The notes: a model not told the origin generated them from the sequence alone. A stretch of DNA of 64,000 nt from Oxobacter pfennigii (GCF_001317355.1 NZ_LKET01000026.1:62001-126000); one strand, 5' to 3'. Counted from the stretch's first letter, positions 38,024 through 46,581 are shown. Translations and numbers: made by a program.

Positions 38024-38084
38024 AATTCCCTGACGGATACCACTCCTATTAAGTAAAATACGTCTAAGAAGTGGTAAAGGAATT
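38024..38084. repeat. Imperfect inverted repeat
   Basis: AATTCC...TACCACT and AGTGGTA..GGAATT face each other over 61 bp in the gap between the SDR gene and the tRNA. It could be a remnant of a small mobile element or simply a hairpin. No coding potential was seen. Confidence 0.45.
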
Positions 38085-38091
38085 AAAAAAA

Positions 38092-38129
38092 CCACCTACG
38101 AAACACTAAATAATCGTAGGTGGTTTTTT
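38092..38129. terminator. Strong terminator downstream of the tRNA gene
   Basis: CCACCTACGA and TCGTAGGTGG pair around a 12-nt loop. A run of six or seven T/A follows on either strand, so it can end the minus-strand tRNA transcript. Confidence 0.85.
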
Positions 38130-38177
38130 AATACTTCCGTTGGCTTTAAACCTGTAAAACCTTCATAATACTGTATT

Positions 38178-38254
38178 TGGTGCGCGGGAGGGGAGTCGAA
38201 CCCCTAAAACTACGAACCTGAATCGTATACGTATGCCAATTCCGTCACTCGCGC
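38178..38254 (-). tRNA. tRNA-Leu(CAG)-like gene with a short variable loop
   Basis: Read on the minus strand, the parts are: acceptor GCGCGAG/CCCGCGC (one A-C mismatch), a 3-bp D stem ACG/CGT with a GG-containing loop, anticodon stem TACGA/TCGTA, and loop TTCAGGT with anticodon CAG (38218-38220). A T arm AGGGG-TTCGACT-CCCCT, discriminator A and an encoded CCA complete it. The D arm, anticodon and A73 fit leucine. The variable region is only five bases (GTTTT), although bacterial tRNA-Leu normally carries a long variable arm. A terminator follows it. Confidence 0.8.
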
Positions 38255-38320
38255 AGATTTAATTGCAAAAATAATTATATCACCAAATTATTGCTGTGTC
38301 TAGAGACATAAACAATTATA

Positions 38321-38411
38321 TTCAAAGGCCTTCAACTACGAAGGCAAAGGGGGATACGCAAATGACTACCCCCGGCGGGGTCCAGCAAGTGGCGGTTGTG
38401 AATGAACCGGC
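38321..38411. other. GC-rich hairpin element next to the vanW-type gene
   Basis: This stretch is far richer in GC than its surroundings. It contains CCTTC/GAAGG (38329-38344), GGGGG/CCCCC (38349-38373) and a GGTT/AACC hairpin, then runs into the stop codon of the minus-strand VanW gene. On the plus strand a 17-codon ORF (38362-38415, MTTPGGVQQVAVVNEPA) follows a GGGGG stretch, but I would not call it a gene. It could be a dispersed repeat or a structured RNA. The rest of 38255-38320 is AT-rich with nothing visible. Confidence 0.5.
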
Positions 38412-39782
38412 TTAAGGCTTTCCTGCCATGCCCCGTACAACCACTCCGTTAACGGCAAGATATTTGTCTTCACCTAATATTTCGTCTCTTACAAGCTTTC
38501 CGTCGATGTATGTTTTCCTATATGATTTTACCTTGTAGCCGTTTTTGGAGCCTTCCTTTGTGACGGTAGTTCCCCAGGGTAGGCTGTAGTCGTTAATAAT
38601 TCTTGGCTTGGGTTTTATTATCTCCACTATTTCTGTTTTTATATCCACCCTCAAATTTTTTGTTGTATCATCTCCGTAAATTTCAAATGCTACAGTGCTC
38701 CCTGATATTACACCTCGTATGTAAATTGGGCAGCTTCGGTTATTTTTAATCTTTAAATCTATATAGCCGGCAGATATTGTTGCATCCCTTCCCATAGCTA
38801 TGTAGGTTGAAGGAAGTCCGTGATTTTTCCTCTCAACAATATCAAGATCTGCCAAAAGGGCGGCATTGTATAAAGTGGTTGCCACCTGACACACTCCCCC
38901 TCCCATCCCCTGCACTACCTCGCCGTTTACAATGACCTTTGCCTCTTTATATCCGTATCTGGCTACCCTTGGACCTAATACCTTATTAAGAGAGAATACT
39001 TCTCCCGGCATGACGACTGCGCCATCTGCGGATTTTGTACCTACAATAATGTTGGTAGCCCTGTTTCCGCTGCTGGAATAAAAACTTGTCTGAAATCTGG
39101 ACAGCTTAACCTTGATGGCTTTCAGCATTTCTTCTGTTTTTTGCGCCTGGGTTTTAACAACAGGCACATTACATGTTCCTGATACTCCTTTGACCAATAT
39201 TTCTTTAACCATTTTTAAGAATACTTCTTTATCAGCTTCTGTACCCTGTATATCGGAAGTTACATTAAAGGTTCCTGCTTTGTATGTAATAGTTGCATCT
39301 ATCGGTTTTTCTGCTATATTATCGGCTATTTCTTGAAGCTTTTTTCTAAGAAGTTCTTCATCATAAACTGCATTGATTTCAATGTTTACATCTCTTTTTA
39401 TAAACTCAAGATTAATTAACGCCAGTTCAACAAGATTGCTCTTCCGGCTTATTTTCCAGGCATCCTCCACAGCCGCTTCCACATCATAATGCCCTTTAAC
39501 ATCTTCATATTTAAGCTTCCATTCCTTATCGGCATACTTGATATCTATGGAATTGTCTTTAAGCCTTTGCTCCAGTTCCACCTTTAATTTATCTGCAGCC
39601 TCAGACCTTTTCATAAAACCTATATAGACATTGTTCACGCTGATGCCTTTTAAAATTTTATTATTTTGAAGCCATGCAGATATAATTATAATAGATAATA
39701 CAAGCACTACTAAAACAATGGCTGAGACAGGAATTGTCATATCGGACTTGTCTTTAAAATTTATGGATTTTTTCTTGGACAT
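38412..39782 (-). CDS. VanW family protein with peptidoglycan-binding and G5-like domains
   Basis: This 456-residue protein has one N-terminal membrane helix (IPVSAIVLVVLVLSIIIISAW). Two YoaR-type repeat regions follow (about residues 60-215), then a VanW domain (about 235-365: FSLNKVLGPR, MGGGVCQVATTLYNAALLADL) and a G5-like C-terminal beta domain. It is probably displayed outside the cell and works on or binds the cell wall; the family's reaction is not settled. The start at 39782 has TGGAGG 6 nt upstream. Confidence 0.9.
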   Translation of the reverse strand: MSKKKSINFKDKSDMTIPVSAIVLVVLVLSIIIISAWLQNNKILKGISVNNVYIGFMKRSEAADKLKVELEQRLKDNSIDIKYADKEWKLKYEDVKGHYDVEAAVEDAWKISRKSNLVELALINLEFIKRDVNIEINAVYDEELLRKKLQEIADNIAEKPIDATITYKAGTFNVTSDIQGTEADKEVFLKMVKEILVKGVSGTCNVPVVKTQAQKTEEMLKAIKVKLSRFQTSFYSSSGNRATNIIVGTKSADGAVVMPGEVFSLNKVLGPRVARYGYKEAKVIVNGEVVQGMGGGVCQVATTLYNAALLADLDIVERKNHGLPSTYIAMGRDATISAGYIDLKIKNNRSCPIYIRGVISGSTVAFEIYGDDTTKNLRVDIKTEIVEIIKPKPRIINDYSLPWGTTVTKEGSKNGYKVKSYRKTYIDGKLVRDEILGEDKYLAVNGVVVRGMAGKP

Positions 39783-39917
39783 TGTAATCCTCCACACTAT
39801 GTAGTAAGCTTCAATATATATTATTAAATTAATTTTATTAAATCTCTTATCTATAGATATGAAGGATGATGGTAAAACTTAACCTTATGCTTATCCTTTT
39901 AATGCATAAAATAAAGA

Positions 39918-39952
39918 ATGGATGCAATGATTTTAAAATTCATCGCATCCAT
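39918..39952 (-). terminator. Terminator of the DUF4097 gene
   Basis: ATGGATGC and GCATCCAT pair around a 19-nt AT-rich loop that can pair further. A T-rich stretch follows on the minus strand. Confidence 0.6.
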
Positions 39953-39956
39953 AAAA

Positions 39957-40805
39957 TTATCTTTTGCTTATGTTTACACTGCCGGTATTATTAACTATAA
40001 TAACCTTTGCACCGCCGCCCTTTACCTTACCCTTAACTTCCATGTTTTCCTCGGTTCCGGATATATCAAAATCGCAATCTATATTTCCCACATTGGTTTT
40101 GGCATCTATTTCAAAGGCTGTGTCAGAAGGAAGGGATACATCCACCATACCCACATTTGTCGTGAATTTATATGTTCCTTCAGTGCCAATGGTTCCGTCA
40201 AACAAAACTCTTCCTACGTTGCTCGTAAGGGCTGAATCGGCTTTCAGGCTGCTTTTTCTTACAGTAACATCGCCGGTTACGGCTTTAAGATTTATAACTC
40301 CCCAGCAGTCATTTAAATCTATTTTACCCACATTATTAACAACATCAATATCTCCTTCAGCACCGCTTAACTTTATGTCGCCAACCTCTGCATCCACTTT
40401 ATATGCTTTTATTGTCTGAGGAACATAAATTTCAAACTCCACCGACATGCCATTATTTTTAAACTTGGGAAGGAAAGCTTTTATAGTGTATTTATCATCT
40501 TTCTTTTCATAAAATATCTCGGCATTCTTAAGCTCATCCAAAAGCTCGGCCTTTTCTTTTAACCCATTGTTTATTTTTGTGGCAACGATTTGTATCTCAT
40601 TCTTTTCCCATGTTTCTATATCAACACTTCCAACCGGTGAGATAACCTCAATTGTTTTAATCCCGCCTGCCTCTATAGTTTTTTGTGTGTTTTCTTCAAC
40701 CCTGTTTAGTCCTATTGTGCGACCGCCTATATTGATTAAATCACAGGCAGACAGCATAATTGAAACATAAATCATCAGCATTGCCGCAATAATTCTCTTC
40801 TTCAA
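39957..40805 (-). CDS. DUF4097 family beta-strand-repeat lipoprotein
   Basis: This 282-residue protein starts with TTG behind GGGAGGG and has a lipoprotein signal (YVSIMLSACDL, Cys near residue 21). The rest is a series of short strand repeats (VGSVDIETW, VGDIKLSG, VGKIDLND, TGDVTVRK, VGRVLFDG, VGMVDVSL, VGNIDCDF), the solenoid pattern of DUF4097 putative adhesins. It is likely surface-exposed; its ligand is unknown. Confidence 0.88.
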   Translation of the reverse strand: MKKRIIAAMLMIYVSIMLSACDLINIGGRTIGLNRVEENTQKTIEAGGIKTIEVISPVGSVDIETWEKNEIQIVATKINNGLKEKAELLDELKNAEIFYEKKDDKYTIKAFLPKFKNNGMSVEFEIYVPQTIKAYKVDAEVGDIKLSGAEGDIDVVNNVGKIDLNDCWGVINLKAVTGDVTVRKSSLKADSALTSNVGRVLFDGTIGTEGTYKFTTNVGMVDVSLPSDTAFEIDAKTNVGNIDCDFDISGTEENMEVKGKVKGGGAKVIIVNNTGSVNISKR

Positions 40806-41035
40806 TCTTTTCCCTCCCTTTTTCTTTCACAAAATGTTCTTTCTTTACACATCATAATCTCTATAATTCTAAGCTGCAAGGAATATTTATTACTTTTGCC
40901 TTCTCACCTGTTAATACGTATTTAATTTTCTTTTGTCTGATTGAGACTAAAATAAATTGGAATATTTCAGCATATCATAAATTGAGTAAATTCTCTTTTT
41001 AATCCTTAATTTTATATTATGAAGGAAGGAATGAA

Positions 41036-41968
41036 ATGATTAAGCCAAAAGTCCTTAAAAAAGGAGATACAATAGGACTCATCGCCCCGTCCAGTGCCGT
41101 CAGAGAAGAAGATCATGTGGAAAAATCAGTACAATCACTGGCAGAACAAGGTTTTAATGTGGTGGTAGGTGAGAGCTGCAATCAAAAATATGGATACCTG
41201 TCGGGAAAAGATGAAATAAGAGCAGCAGATATTAATAAAATGTTTGAACACCCTTCAATCAGAGGAATTTTCTGTATACGAGGGGGTTATGGCAGCTTAA
41301 GAATACTTGATAAAATAGATTATGAAGCAGTTAAACAAAATCCCAAAGTATTTTTAGGCTATAGTGATGCAACTGCCCTCCACATAGCATTTAATAATAT
41401 ATGCAATTTGGTTACATTTCACGGCCCCATGCCGGCCTCCGATATGATTTCGAATTTTGATGATTTTACTAAAAAAAGCTATTTAAAAGCCATTGCTTCA
41501 AAAACTCCTTTAGGAAAGCTTGACAACCCTGAGGGCTGCCAAATAAAAACTCTGGTTCCCGGAAAAGCCAGAGGGAAAATAACCGGCGGAAACCTGGCAC
41601 TTGTAGCTTCTACTTTGGGAACGCCTTATGAAATAGATACAAAGGATAAAATATTATTCTTGGAAGATGTAGGGGAGTATATTTACAGAATTGACAGGAT
41701 GCTTATGCAGTTAAAGCTGGCAGGAAAATTTGATGATTGTTCAGGCATTATACTTGGTGACTTTAAAGACTGCACCGCCGAAAATGAAAATTCCAGTCTG
41801 ACTTTAAATGAGGTATTCCAAGACATAATAGTTCCTCTTAAAAAACCTTCCATATACAATTTTATGTCAGGGCACTGCAGCCCGAAGGTTACCTTACCCT
41901 TTGGCGTCGAGAGCCATCTTGATGCTAAAAAAGGTATTTTAAAAATTACCAAATGCGCATTGAGATAA
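41036..41968 (+). CDS. LD-carboxypeptidase (peptidase family S66)
   Basis: This 310-residue serine peptidase either trims the D-Ala from tetrapeptide stems during cell-wall recycling or inactivates peptide-nucleotide antibiotics (MccF type). Motifs are FCIRGGYGSLRIL, the nucleophile Ser in LGYSDATALH, Glu in FLEDVGEYIYRIDRML, and His in MSGHCSPKVTLPFG. GAAGGAAGG precedes the ATG. No signal peptide is seen, so it is cytoplasmic. It is one of few plus-strand genes in this part. Confidence 0.93.
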   Translation: MIKPKVLKKGDTIGLIAPSSAVREEDHVEKSVQSLAEQGFNVVVGESCNQKYGYLSGKDEIRAADINKMFEHPSIRGIFCIRGGYGSLRILDKIDYEAVKQNPKVFLGYSDATALHIAFNNICNLVTFHGPMPASDMISNFDDFTKKSYLKAIASKTPLGKLDNPEGCQIKTLVPGKARGKITGGNLALVASTLGTPYEIDTKDKILFLEDVGEYIYRIDRMLMQLKLAGKFDDCSGIILGDFKDCTAENENSSLTLNEVFQDIIVPLKKPSIYNFMSGHCSPKVTLPFGVESHLDAKKGILKITKCALR

Positions 41969-41983
41969 GTAAAAGGTTGACAC

Positions 41984-42460
41984 TCATTGGTTCTTAATGG
42001 CTTCCCAATTCTGTGCTGTTATACCTATATGTCCTATGCCCAAAATTACTGCGGCAATACCTAACCATATTACTTTCCCGTAAACTGAAAGCAAAAATAC
42101 TGCTGTAACTGGCAATACAGCCAGCGGAAGAGGAATTCCAAAAAATGGCCTGTAGAAATCTATTGATACATGTTTTCCAATAAAATATCTTCCCCAGCAA
42201 ATCAAGTACAAGGCCATTAATACAAAAGCTATCCCTAACCACATAGTCCATAAATTAAAATTGTGAATATTAAAATCATCGAAAATCAGCAAAAAAACTG
42301 TGCAAAATAGTTGGCCTATTCTTTCGAAAGTCAGAAATATTTTATTTTCTTCAATCTTCAAATAATCCTTGGGAAGATTAAATCCATAAATAATGTTGGG
42401 TATAAATAAACAACACAGAAAAATTAAACCTGTGTATGAAAAACCTAATGTTCCAAACAT
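41984..42460 (-). CDS. Hypothetical four- to five-helix membrane protein
   Basis: This 158-residue hydrophobic protein has helices near residues 8-25, 48-62, 70-90, 105-125 and 128-148. The charged loop between helices three and four contains RYFIGKHVSIDFYRP. I do not recognise a named family. It is 8 nt downstream of the RlmA-like gene, so the two are probably co-transcribed. An AGGTGG site precedes the ATG. Confidence 0.75.
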   Translation of the reverse strand: MFGTLGFSYTGLIFLCCLFIPNIIYGFNLPKDYLKIEENKIFLTFERIGQLFCTVFLLIFDDFNIHNFNLWTMWLGIAFVLMALYLICWGRYFIGKHVSIDFYRPFFGIPLPLAVLPVTAVFLLSVYGKVIWLGIAAVILGIGHIGITAQNWEAIKNQ

Positions 42461-42468
42461 TTTACCAC

Positions 42469-43341
42469 CTATTTTATGTTATTCTTTTTGCCAACGATAA
42501 CAGTCATATCCACAGTAATCTTGTTAATTCCTATTGTGAGAGTTTTTTGAATTTCTTCATCATCAGCTCCCCAGGATAAAGGGGTCATATTTATAAGCTG
42601 CTCTAAGTTATCTCTGGTAAGCTCAACTTGATATTCGATGTTCCGTGTACTGCATAAATCAAAATGTTTGCTGAAATACTTCAGCACCTTCTCATTTGAA
42701 TATGTCTCCTTATCGGTATTATTATAAAATATGTTTCTTAATTCTTTCAGATAATTGCTGCCCGGAATTGCTTTAATCAGCAGCCCATTATCAGCTATAA
42801 TCCTGTCAAACTCAGTATAATTAGATGGTGTAAGAATATTCAGCACTGCATTAAATCCCTTATTAATAAAAGGAGTTTTTGTTATATCTGCAACGCACCA
42901 AACATTATTTTGAGAATGGTTTTTTGCAGCCATTTTAATTCCTTCCTTTGATATATCTACACCTACCCCGAAATATTCAGCGTCAGATTTGCCATTCAAA
43001 TTTTCTATTATCTGTGCCAAATGAGAGCCTTCACCGCAGCCGGCATCCAATATTTTAATACTGTTATTGTCTGTTTTATTGATTCCTTCTTTTATTATAT
43101 CGGTTATGCAATCTGTAATCGGTTTAAAGAAGCCGCTCCTGCATATTATGCTCCTTGATAGAAACAATTTTTTATCGTATTGGGTTTTTACAGGGCTTAA
43201 AAGCAAATTGACATAGCCTTCTTTTGATATATCAAAGCTGTGCTTATTAAGGCAGCTTATATTTTTTGCCTCCTCGCTTTGTATGCTGCTTCCGCAAACA
43301 GGGCACTTGAATATATTAATTATTTTATCTAATTGAGACAT
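42469..43341 (-). CDS. RlmA-like 23S rRNA (guanine-N1) methyltransferase
   Basis: This 290-residue protein has an N-terminal zinc-binding motif (CPVCGSSI...CLNKHSFDISKEGYVNLL) typical of RlmA/RrmA and a SAM-dependent Rossmann domain (ILDAGCGEGSHLAQI, CVADITKTPF, VLNILTPSN). RlmA-type enzymes methylate G745 or G748 in 23S rRNA helix 35 and, in Gram-positive species, can affect macrolide response. The start at 43341 has GAGGT 5 nt upstream. Confidence 0.88.
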   Translation of the reverse strand: MSQLDKIINIFKCPVCGSSIQSEEAKNISCLNKHSFDISKEGYVNLLLSPVKTQYDKKLFLSRSIICRSGFFKPITDCITDIIKEGINKTDNNSIKILDAGCGEGSHLAQIIENLNGKSDAEYFGVGVDISKEGIKMAAKNHSQNNVWCVADITKTPFINKGFNAVLNILTPSNYTEFDRIIADNGLLIKAIPGSNYLKELRNIFYNNTDKETYSNEKVLKYFSKHFDLCSTRNIEYQVELTRDNLEQLINMTPLSWGADDEEIQKTLTIGINKITVDMTVIVGKKNNIK

Positions 43342-43522
43342 ACTGTACCTCATATACTATGTAAAAGTAATAATTAACATTATATAAACTTATCTTTTAA
43401 AATTATCTGTAACATTTCCAAACTTATACAGTCTTATTATATAGACTATATCACTAACTAATTAATATAATAAAAGAAAGGCCACAAAAAATAAACTGAT
43501 TATTGTTGCCGGGAGGTTTGAT

Positions 43523-43930
43523 ATGAATAAAAATAACATAATTTATAGAATATTTTATTTATCAATAATTATATTATTTTTGTTCGGAAGTGCATATATA
43601 CAAAATGTTTACCGGATAAGAACTTCAAGCGGACAGTCATCTTCTTCAGGCTTTTATATGGAACTGATTATATCTGCTGTTTTCGGCATGCTATTAGGCT
43701 GCGGCAGGTTACTCAAGCATATTAATGGAAAATCAAAATTGAGCTTCAAATTTGAAAATTTCATTTTCTACTCCATTCCCTGCATTGTATTTCTGATTAT
43801 AGAATTGAACATAAACAACGGCTCTTTCTTCTTTCATAAAACCTCATGCTATTTTGCATCAATCATGCTAGGGTACGGAATTGCATCAAGCCTGAAGAAA
43901 AAAGATATTAAACATTGTGGGGAGGTTTGA
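43523..43930 (+). CDS. Hypothetical membrane protein
   Basis: This 135-residue protein has about four helices (residues 8-27, 50-65, 88-103, 113-130) and a small polar loop RTSSGQSSSSG after the first. Family not recognised. A GGGAGGTTTG site precedes the ATG. It uses TGA as its stop, which shows that TGA is a normal stop in this genome. The next small membrane gene starts 32 nt after it, so the two likely form an operon. Confidence 0.7.
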   Translation: MNKNNIIYRIFYLSIIILFLFGSAYIQNVYRIRTSSGQSSSSGFYMELIISAVFGMLLGCGRLLKHINGKSKLSFKFENFIFYSIPCIVFLIIELNINNGSFFFHKTSCYFASIMLGYGIASSLKKKDIKHCGEV

Positions 43931-43962
43931 GATAATTGCCTTTTAACTTTGGAGGATTGCCT

Positions 43963-44265
43963 ATGTATATAAAAATATTTGTTATTTCCATAGCTGAAAC
44001 AGCCATGGTTTATGCAACATTAGCTATATTCAATAAATCAGACATGCTCGTGACTACCCTCGGTATAATCGGAGCAATACTCTTATTTATATCCTCAATT
44101 TTATCGGGAGCTTTAGTCTCGGGAAACAGGATGAGGTTAAACCATGCTGTTGAAGATAAAAATGAGATGCAAAATAAAAAAACAATCCAAGTTTTTACCT
44201 TTATACTTGGATTAATGAATGTATTTGCCTGTTTAATTATTTACTTCTCTTCTAAGCCGCTGTAA
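43963..44265 (+). CDS. Hypothetical small membrane protein
   Basis: This 100-residue protein has three helices (residues 3-22, 32-52, 76-95) and a charged cytoplasmic-looking loop (RMRLNHAVEDKNEMQNKKT). Family not recognised. The start at 43963 has GGAGG 7 nt upstream; a TTG further upstream was rejected. Its last 25 nt overlap the 3' end of the convergent nth gene. Confidence 0.7.
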   Translation: MYIKIFVISIAETAMVYATLAIFNKSDMLVTTLGIIGAILLFISSILSGALVSGNRMRLNHAVEDKNEMQNKKTIQVFTFILGLMNVFACLIIYFSSKPL

Positions 44266-44900
44266 TATCTGCAGTATCCGGAAATTGGACAAACCGGGCA
44301 TTTGGGATTTCTGGCGGCGCAAATACGCCTGCCATGCCATATTAGAAGATGATGGGCATGGGACCATCTGTCTTTTGGTATGTTCTCCATAAGCATGTCC
44401 TCTGTTTTTTCAACGTTATCGGCAGTTGCCAGTCCTATCCTGTTTGATACTCTAAACACATGAGTGTCCACGGCTATTGCAGGAATGCCGAAAGCATTGC
44501 TCAATACCACATTTGCGGTCTTTCTTCCCACCCCTGGCAAAGATACCAGTTCTTCCATAGTTGACGGAACTTTGCCATTAAATCTTTCAAGAAGCTCTCT
44601 GCACATAGCCTGGATGTTTTTTGACTTGCTTCTGTAGAGGCCTATCTCTTTTATTTCCTGCTCCAATACTTCCTGGGGTATTGACAGAAAGTCCTCAGGT
44701 ATTTGATATTTTAAAAATAGCTTGTCCGTAACTTTGTTAACGGTTTTGTCAGTTGCCTGGGCGCTTAAAATTGTAGCTACAAGAAGCTGGAAAGGATTGC
44801 GATGGTTAAGCTCACAGTGAGCCTCCGGAAAAGTAACAACCAAGGCATCAAGAATCCCCTTTACATCCTCATCCGTGAATTTTTTGAATTTTTCCTTCAT
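44241..44900 (-). CDS. nth: Endonuclease III
   Basis: This 219-residue DNA glycosylase/AP lyase removes oxidised pyrimidines. The helix-hairpin-helix LPGVGRKTANVVLSNAFG contains the catalytic Lys, and AVDTHVFRVSNRIGL contains the catalytic Asp. The C-terminal iron-sulphur loop is CAARNPKCPVCPISGYC (C-x6-C-x2-C-x5-C). Length is standard. An AGGTG site precedes the ATG. Confidence 0.97.
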   Translation of the reverse strand: MKEKFKKFTDEDVKGILDALVVTFPEAHCELNHRNPFQLLVATILSAQATDKTVNKVTDKLFLKYQIPEDFLSIPQEVLEQEIKEIGLYRSKSKNIQAMCRELLERFNGKVPSTMEELVSLPGVGRKTANVVLSNAFGIPAIAVDTHVFRVSNRIGLATADNVEKTEDMLMENIPKDRWSHAHHLLIWHGRRICAARNPKCPVCPISGYCRYYSGLEEK

Positions 44901-44915
44901 TGTATTTCACCTGCC

Positions 44916-45092
44916 CTAATTTTTCTCTCTGTCAGGAAAAAGCTTAATGAGTAGTTTTATGATTATATAAAACATAAACAGAACCAATATTACTGTTGTC
45001 ATACCATAAGCCATTACTTCCAAACCTTCGTTAAAGGTTTTAAATGCATCGGAACTGAATGGTATATTTAAAAGTGTCATTAAATATATCAT
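44916..45092 (-). CDS. Na+-translocating decarboxylase gamma-like subunit (OadG family)
   Basis: This 58-residue protein has one membrane helix (MAYGMTTVILVLFMFYIIIKLLI) preceded by an amphipathic part (FKTFNEGLEV) and followed by a charged tail (KLFPDREKN). That is the plan of OadG/GcdG gamma subunits, which hold the alpha and beta subunits together. I start it at 45092 (AGGAGG 8 nt upstream). It lies 12 nt downstream of the beta-subunit gene. No alpha or biotin-carrier gene is in the window. Confidence 0.75.
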   Translation of the reverse strand: MIYLMTLLNIPFSSDAFKTFNEGLEVMAYGMTTVILVLFMFYIIIKLLIKLFPDREKN

Positions 45093-45104
45093 ATACAATG
45101 CCTC

Positions 45105-46205
45105 CTATTTTATCAATGACAATATAAGACCGCCTGCTATAACAGAGCCTATCTGCCCTGCCACGTTTGCCCCTACCGCATACATAAGCAGAAAATTTGA
45201 TGGGTCTTCTTTTTGCGCCAATCTTTGTATCACCCTGGATGACATGGGAAATGCCGAAATGCCCGCAGCCCCCACCATGGGGTTTATCTTATCCTTTAAA
45301 AACAAGTTCAAAAGCTTTGCAAACAGCACTCCTCCGGCAGTATCCAGTATAAATGCTATAAGACCTAAACCGATTATAAATATGGTGCGCGGCTGCAAAA
45401 ATTCGCCGCCTTCCATTGTAGCACCAATTGTCAGGCCAAGCAAGATAGTCGTAATATTAACAAGCTCGTTCTGGGCAGATTTGGACAAACGCTCTACAAC
45501 ACCGGTTTCCCTCATAAAATTTCCAAACATCAAAAAGCCTATCAAAGCCACAGATTCCGGTGCGATAACTCCGGATATTATTGTCACAATGACAGGAAAG
45601 GCAAGCCTTACAAATTTAGATACATTTTCCGTCCTGTAAGTCATTTTTATTTTACGTTCTTCTTTGGTTGTGATGGCTTTTATAACCGGAGGCTGAATAA
45701 TCGGAACCAGTGACATATAAGAATAAGCCGCCACGGATATGGGTGCTAAAAGATGCTTTGCAAACCTGTTTGCCACAAGTATGGAGGTAGGCCCGTCTGC
45801 CGCTCCGATTATGCCGATTGATGCCGCTTCCTTAAGAGTATATCCTAGTAAGGTGGCAACCAAAAGAGTTGAAAATATTCCAAACTGGGCTGCAGCACCG
45901 AAAAGAATCATTTTAGGATTTTGAAGGAGGGGACCGAAATCTATCATGGCCCCCACACCTATGAATATTAACAGAGGAGCCAGTTCTGTATCTATGAGGG
46001 CCTTTTTTATTATGGTCAATGCACCGTGCTCTCCTATGGCACCGCTTAAAGGAAGGTTAGCCATTATGCAGCCAAAGCCTATGGGTATTAACAGGGCGGG
46101 CTCGAAATCCTTCTTAACCGCCAGGTACATAAGCCCAAGGCCAATTATAATCATAACCCAATTTTGATATGCAGACTGCATTAAGCTTTTCAGCATTCCC
46201 TCCAT
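45105..46205 (-). CDS. Na+-translocating decarboxylase beta subunit (OadB/MmdB/GcdB family)
   Basis: This 366-residue polytopic protein has nine or more helices. The conserved region GVGAMIDFGPLL, then IIGAADGPTSILVANRFAKHLLAPI, contains the Asp that carries Na+. VGAAGISAFPMSSRVIQRLA lies near the C terminus. The subunit decarboxylates carboxybiotin and pumps Na+ outward. Family membership is clear, but which acid (oxaloacetate, methylmalonyl-CoA or glutaconyl-CoA) is used cannot be told without the alpha subunit. An AGGAGG site precedes the ATG. Confidence 0.95.
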   Translation of the reverse strand: MEGMLKSLMQSAYQNWVMIIIGLGLMYLAVKKDFEPALLIPIGFGCIMANLPLSGAIGEHGALTIIKKALIDTELAPLLIFIGVGAMIDFGPLLQNPKMILFGAAAQFGIFSTLLVATLLGYTLKEAASIGIIGAADGPTSILVANRFAKHLLAPISVAAYSYMSLVPIIQPPVIKAITTKEERKIKMTYRTENVSKFVRLAFPVIVTIISGVIAPESVALIGFLMFGNFMRETGVVERLSKSAQNELVNITTILLGLTIGATMEGGEFLQPRTIFIIGLGLIAFILDTAGGVLFAKLLNLFLKDKINPMVGAAGISAFPMSSRVIQRLAQKEDPSNFLLMYAVGANVAGQIGSVIAGGLILSLIK

Positions 46206-46274
46206 TGTCTTTCCTCCTGATATTGAAAATTACGCACTACAAATATAGATTTCCCTAAATTTCAAAAATTAAAA

Positions 46275-46293
46275 GAGGCACCAAAAGTGCCTC
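46275..46293 (-). terminator. Terminator of the queG-plsC-DUF503 run
   Basis: GAGGCAC and GTGCCTC pair around CAAAA. On the minus strand TTTTAATTTTTG follows. Confidence 0.8.
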
Positions 46294-46299
46294 AAAGGG

Positions 46300-46581
46300 T
46301 TAATAAATCTCTACGCTGCTGTCTGTTATTTCAACACGGGGGTCGTTTTCAATGAAGTTTAATATGCTGCTTATGACTTTGTCTATCTGGACCTTATCGT
46401 TTGAAATACAGGCTATGCCTATTTCGGCTGACTGCCATTTATCGTTGAGTCCTGTTTCCGCAATTGAAATGTTGAATCTTGATTTCAATCTTTCTATTAA
46501 GCTTTTGAGCACATGCCTTTTTTCCTTTAAAGAATTGGCATCATGCACTATAAGTGTTATACTGCATATTCCTGCAACCAT
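46300..46581 (-). CDS. DUF503 family protein
   Basis: This 93-residue protein has the DUF503 pattern: LIVHDANSLKEKRHVLKSLIERLKSRFNIS, then AETGLNDKWQSAEIGIACIS. It is a ferredoxin-like-fold family often near ribosome-assembly genes (YlxP relatives). Molecular function is not established. It starts 6 nt after the plsC stop. Confidence 0.92.
   Translation of the reverse strand: MVAGICSITLIVHDANSLKEKRHVLKSLIERLKSRFNISIAETGLNDKWQSAEIGIACISNDKVQIDKVISSILNFIENDPRVEITDSSVEIY

Noticed and set aside
38362-38415. 17-codon plus-strand ORF (MTTPGGVQQVAVVNEPA) as a gene
   Set aside because: It lies wholly within the hairpin element, overlaps the VanW stop codon and has no other support; recorded only as part of the element.
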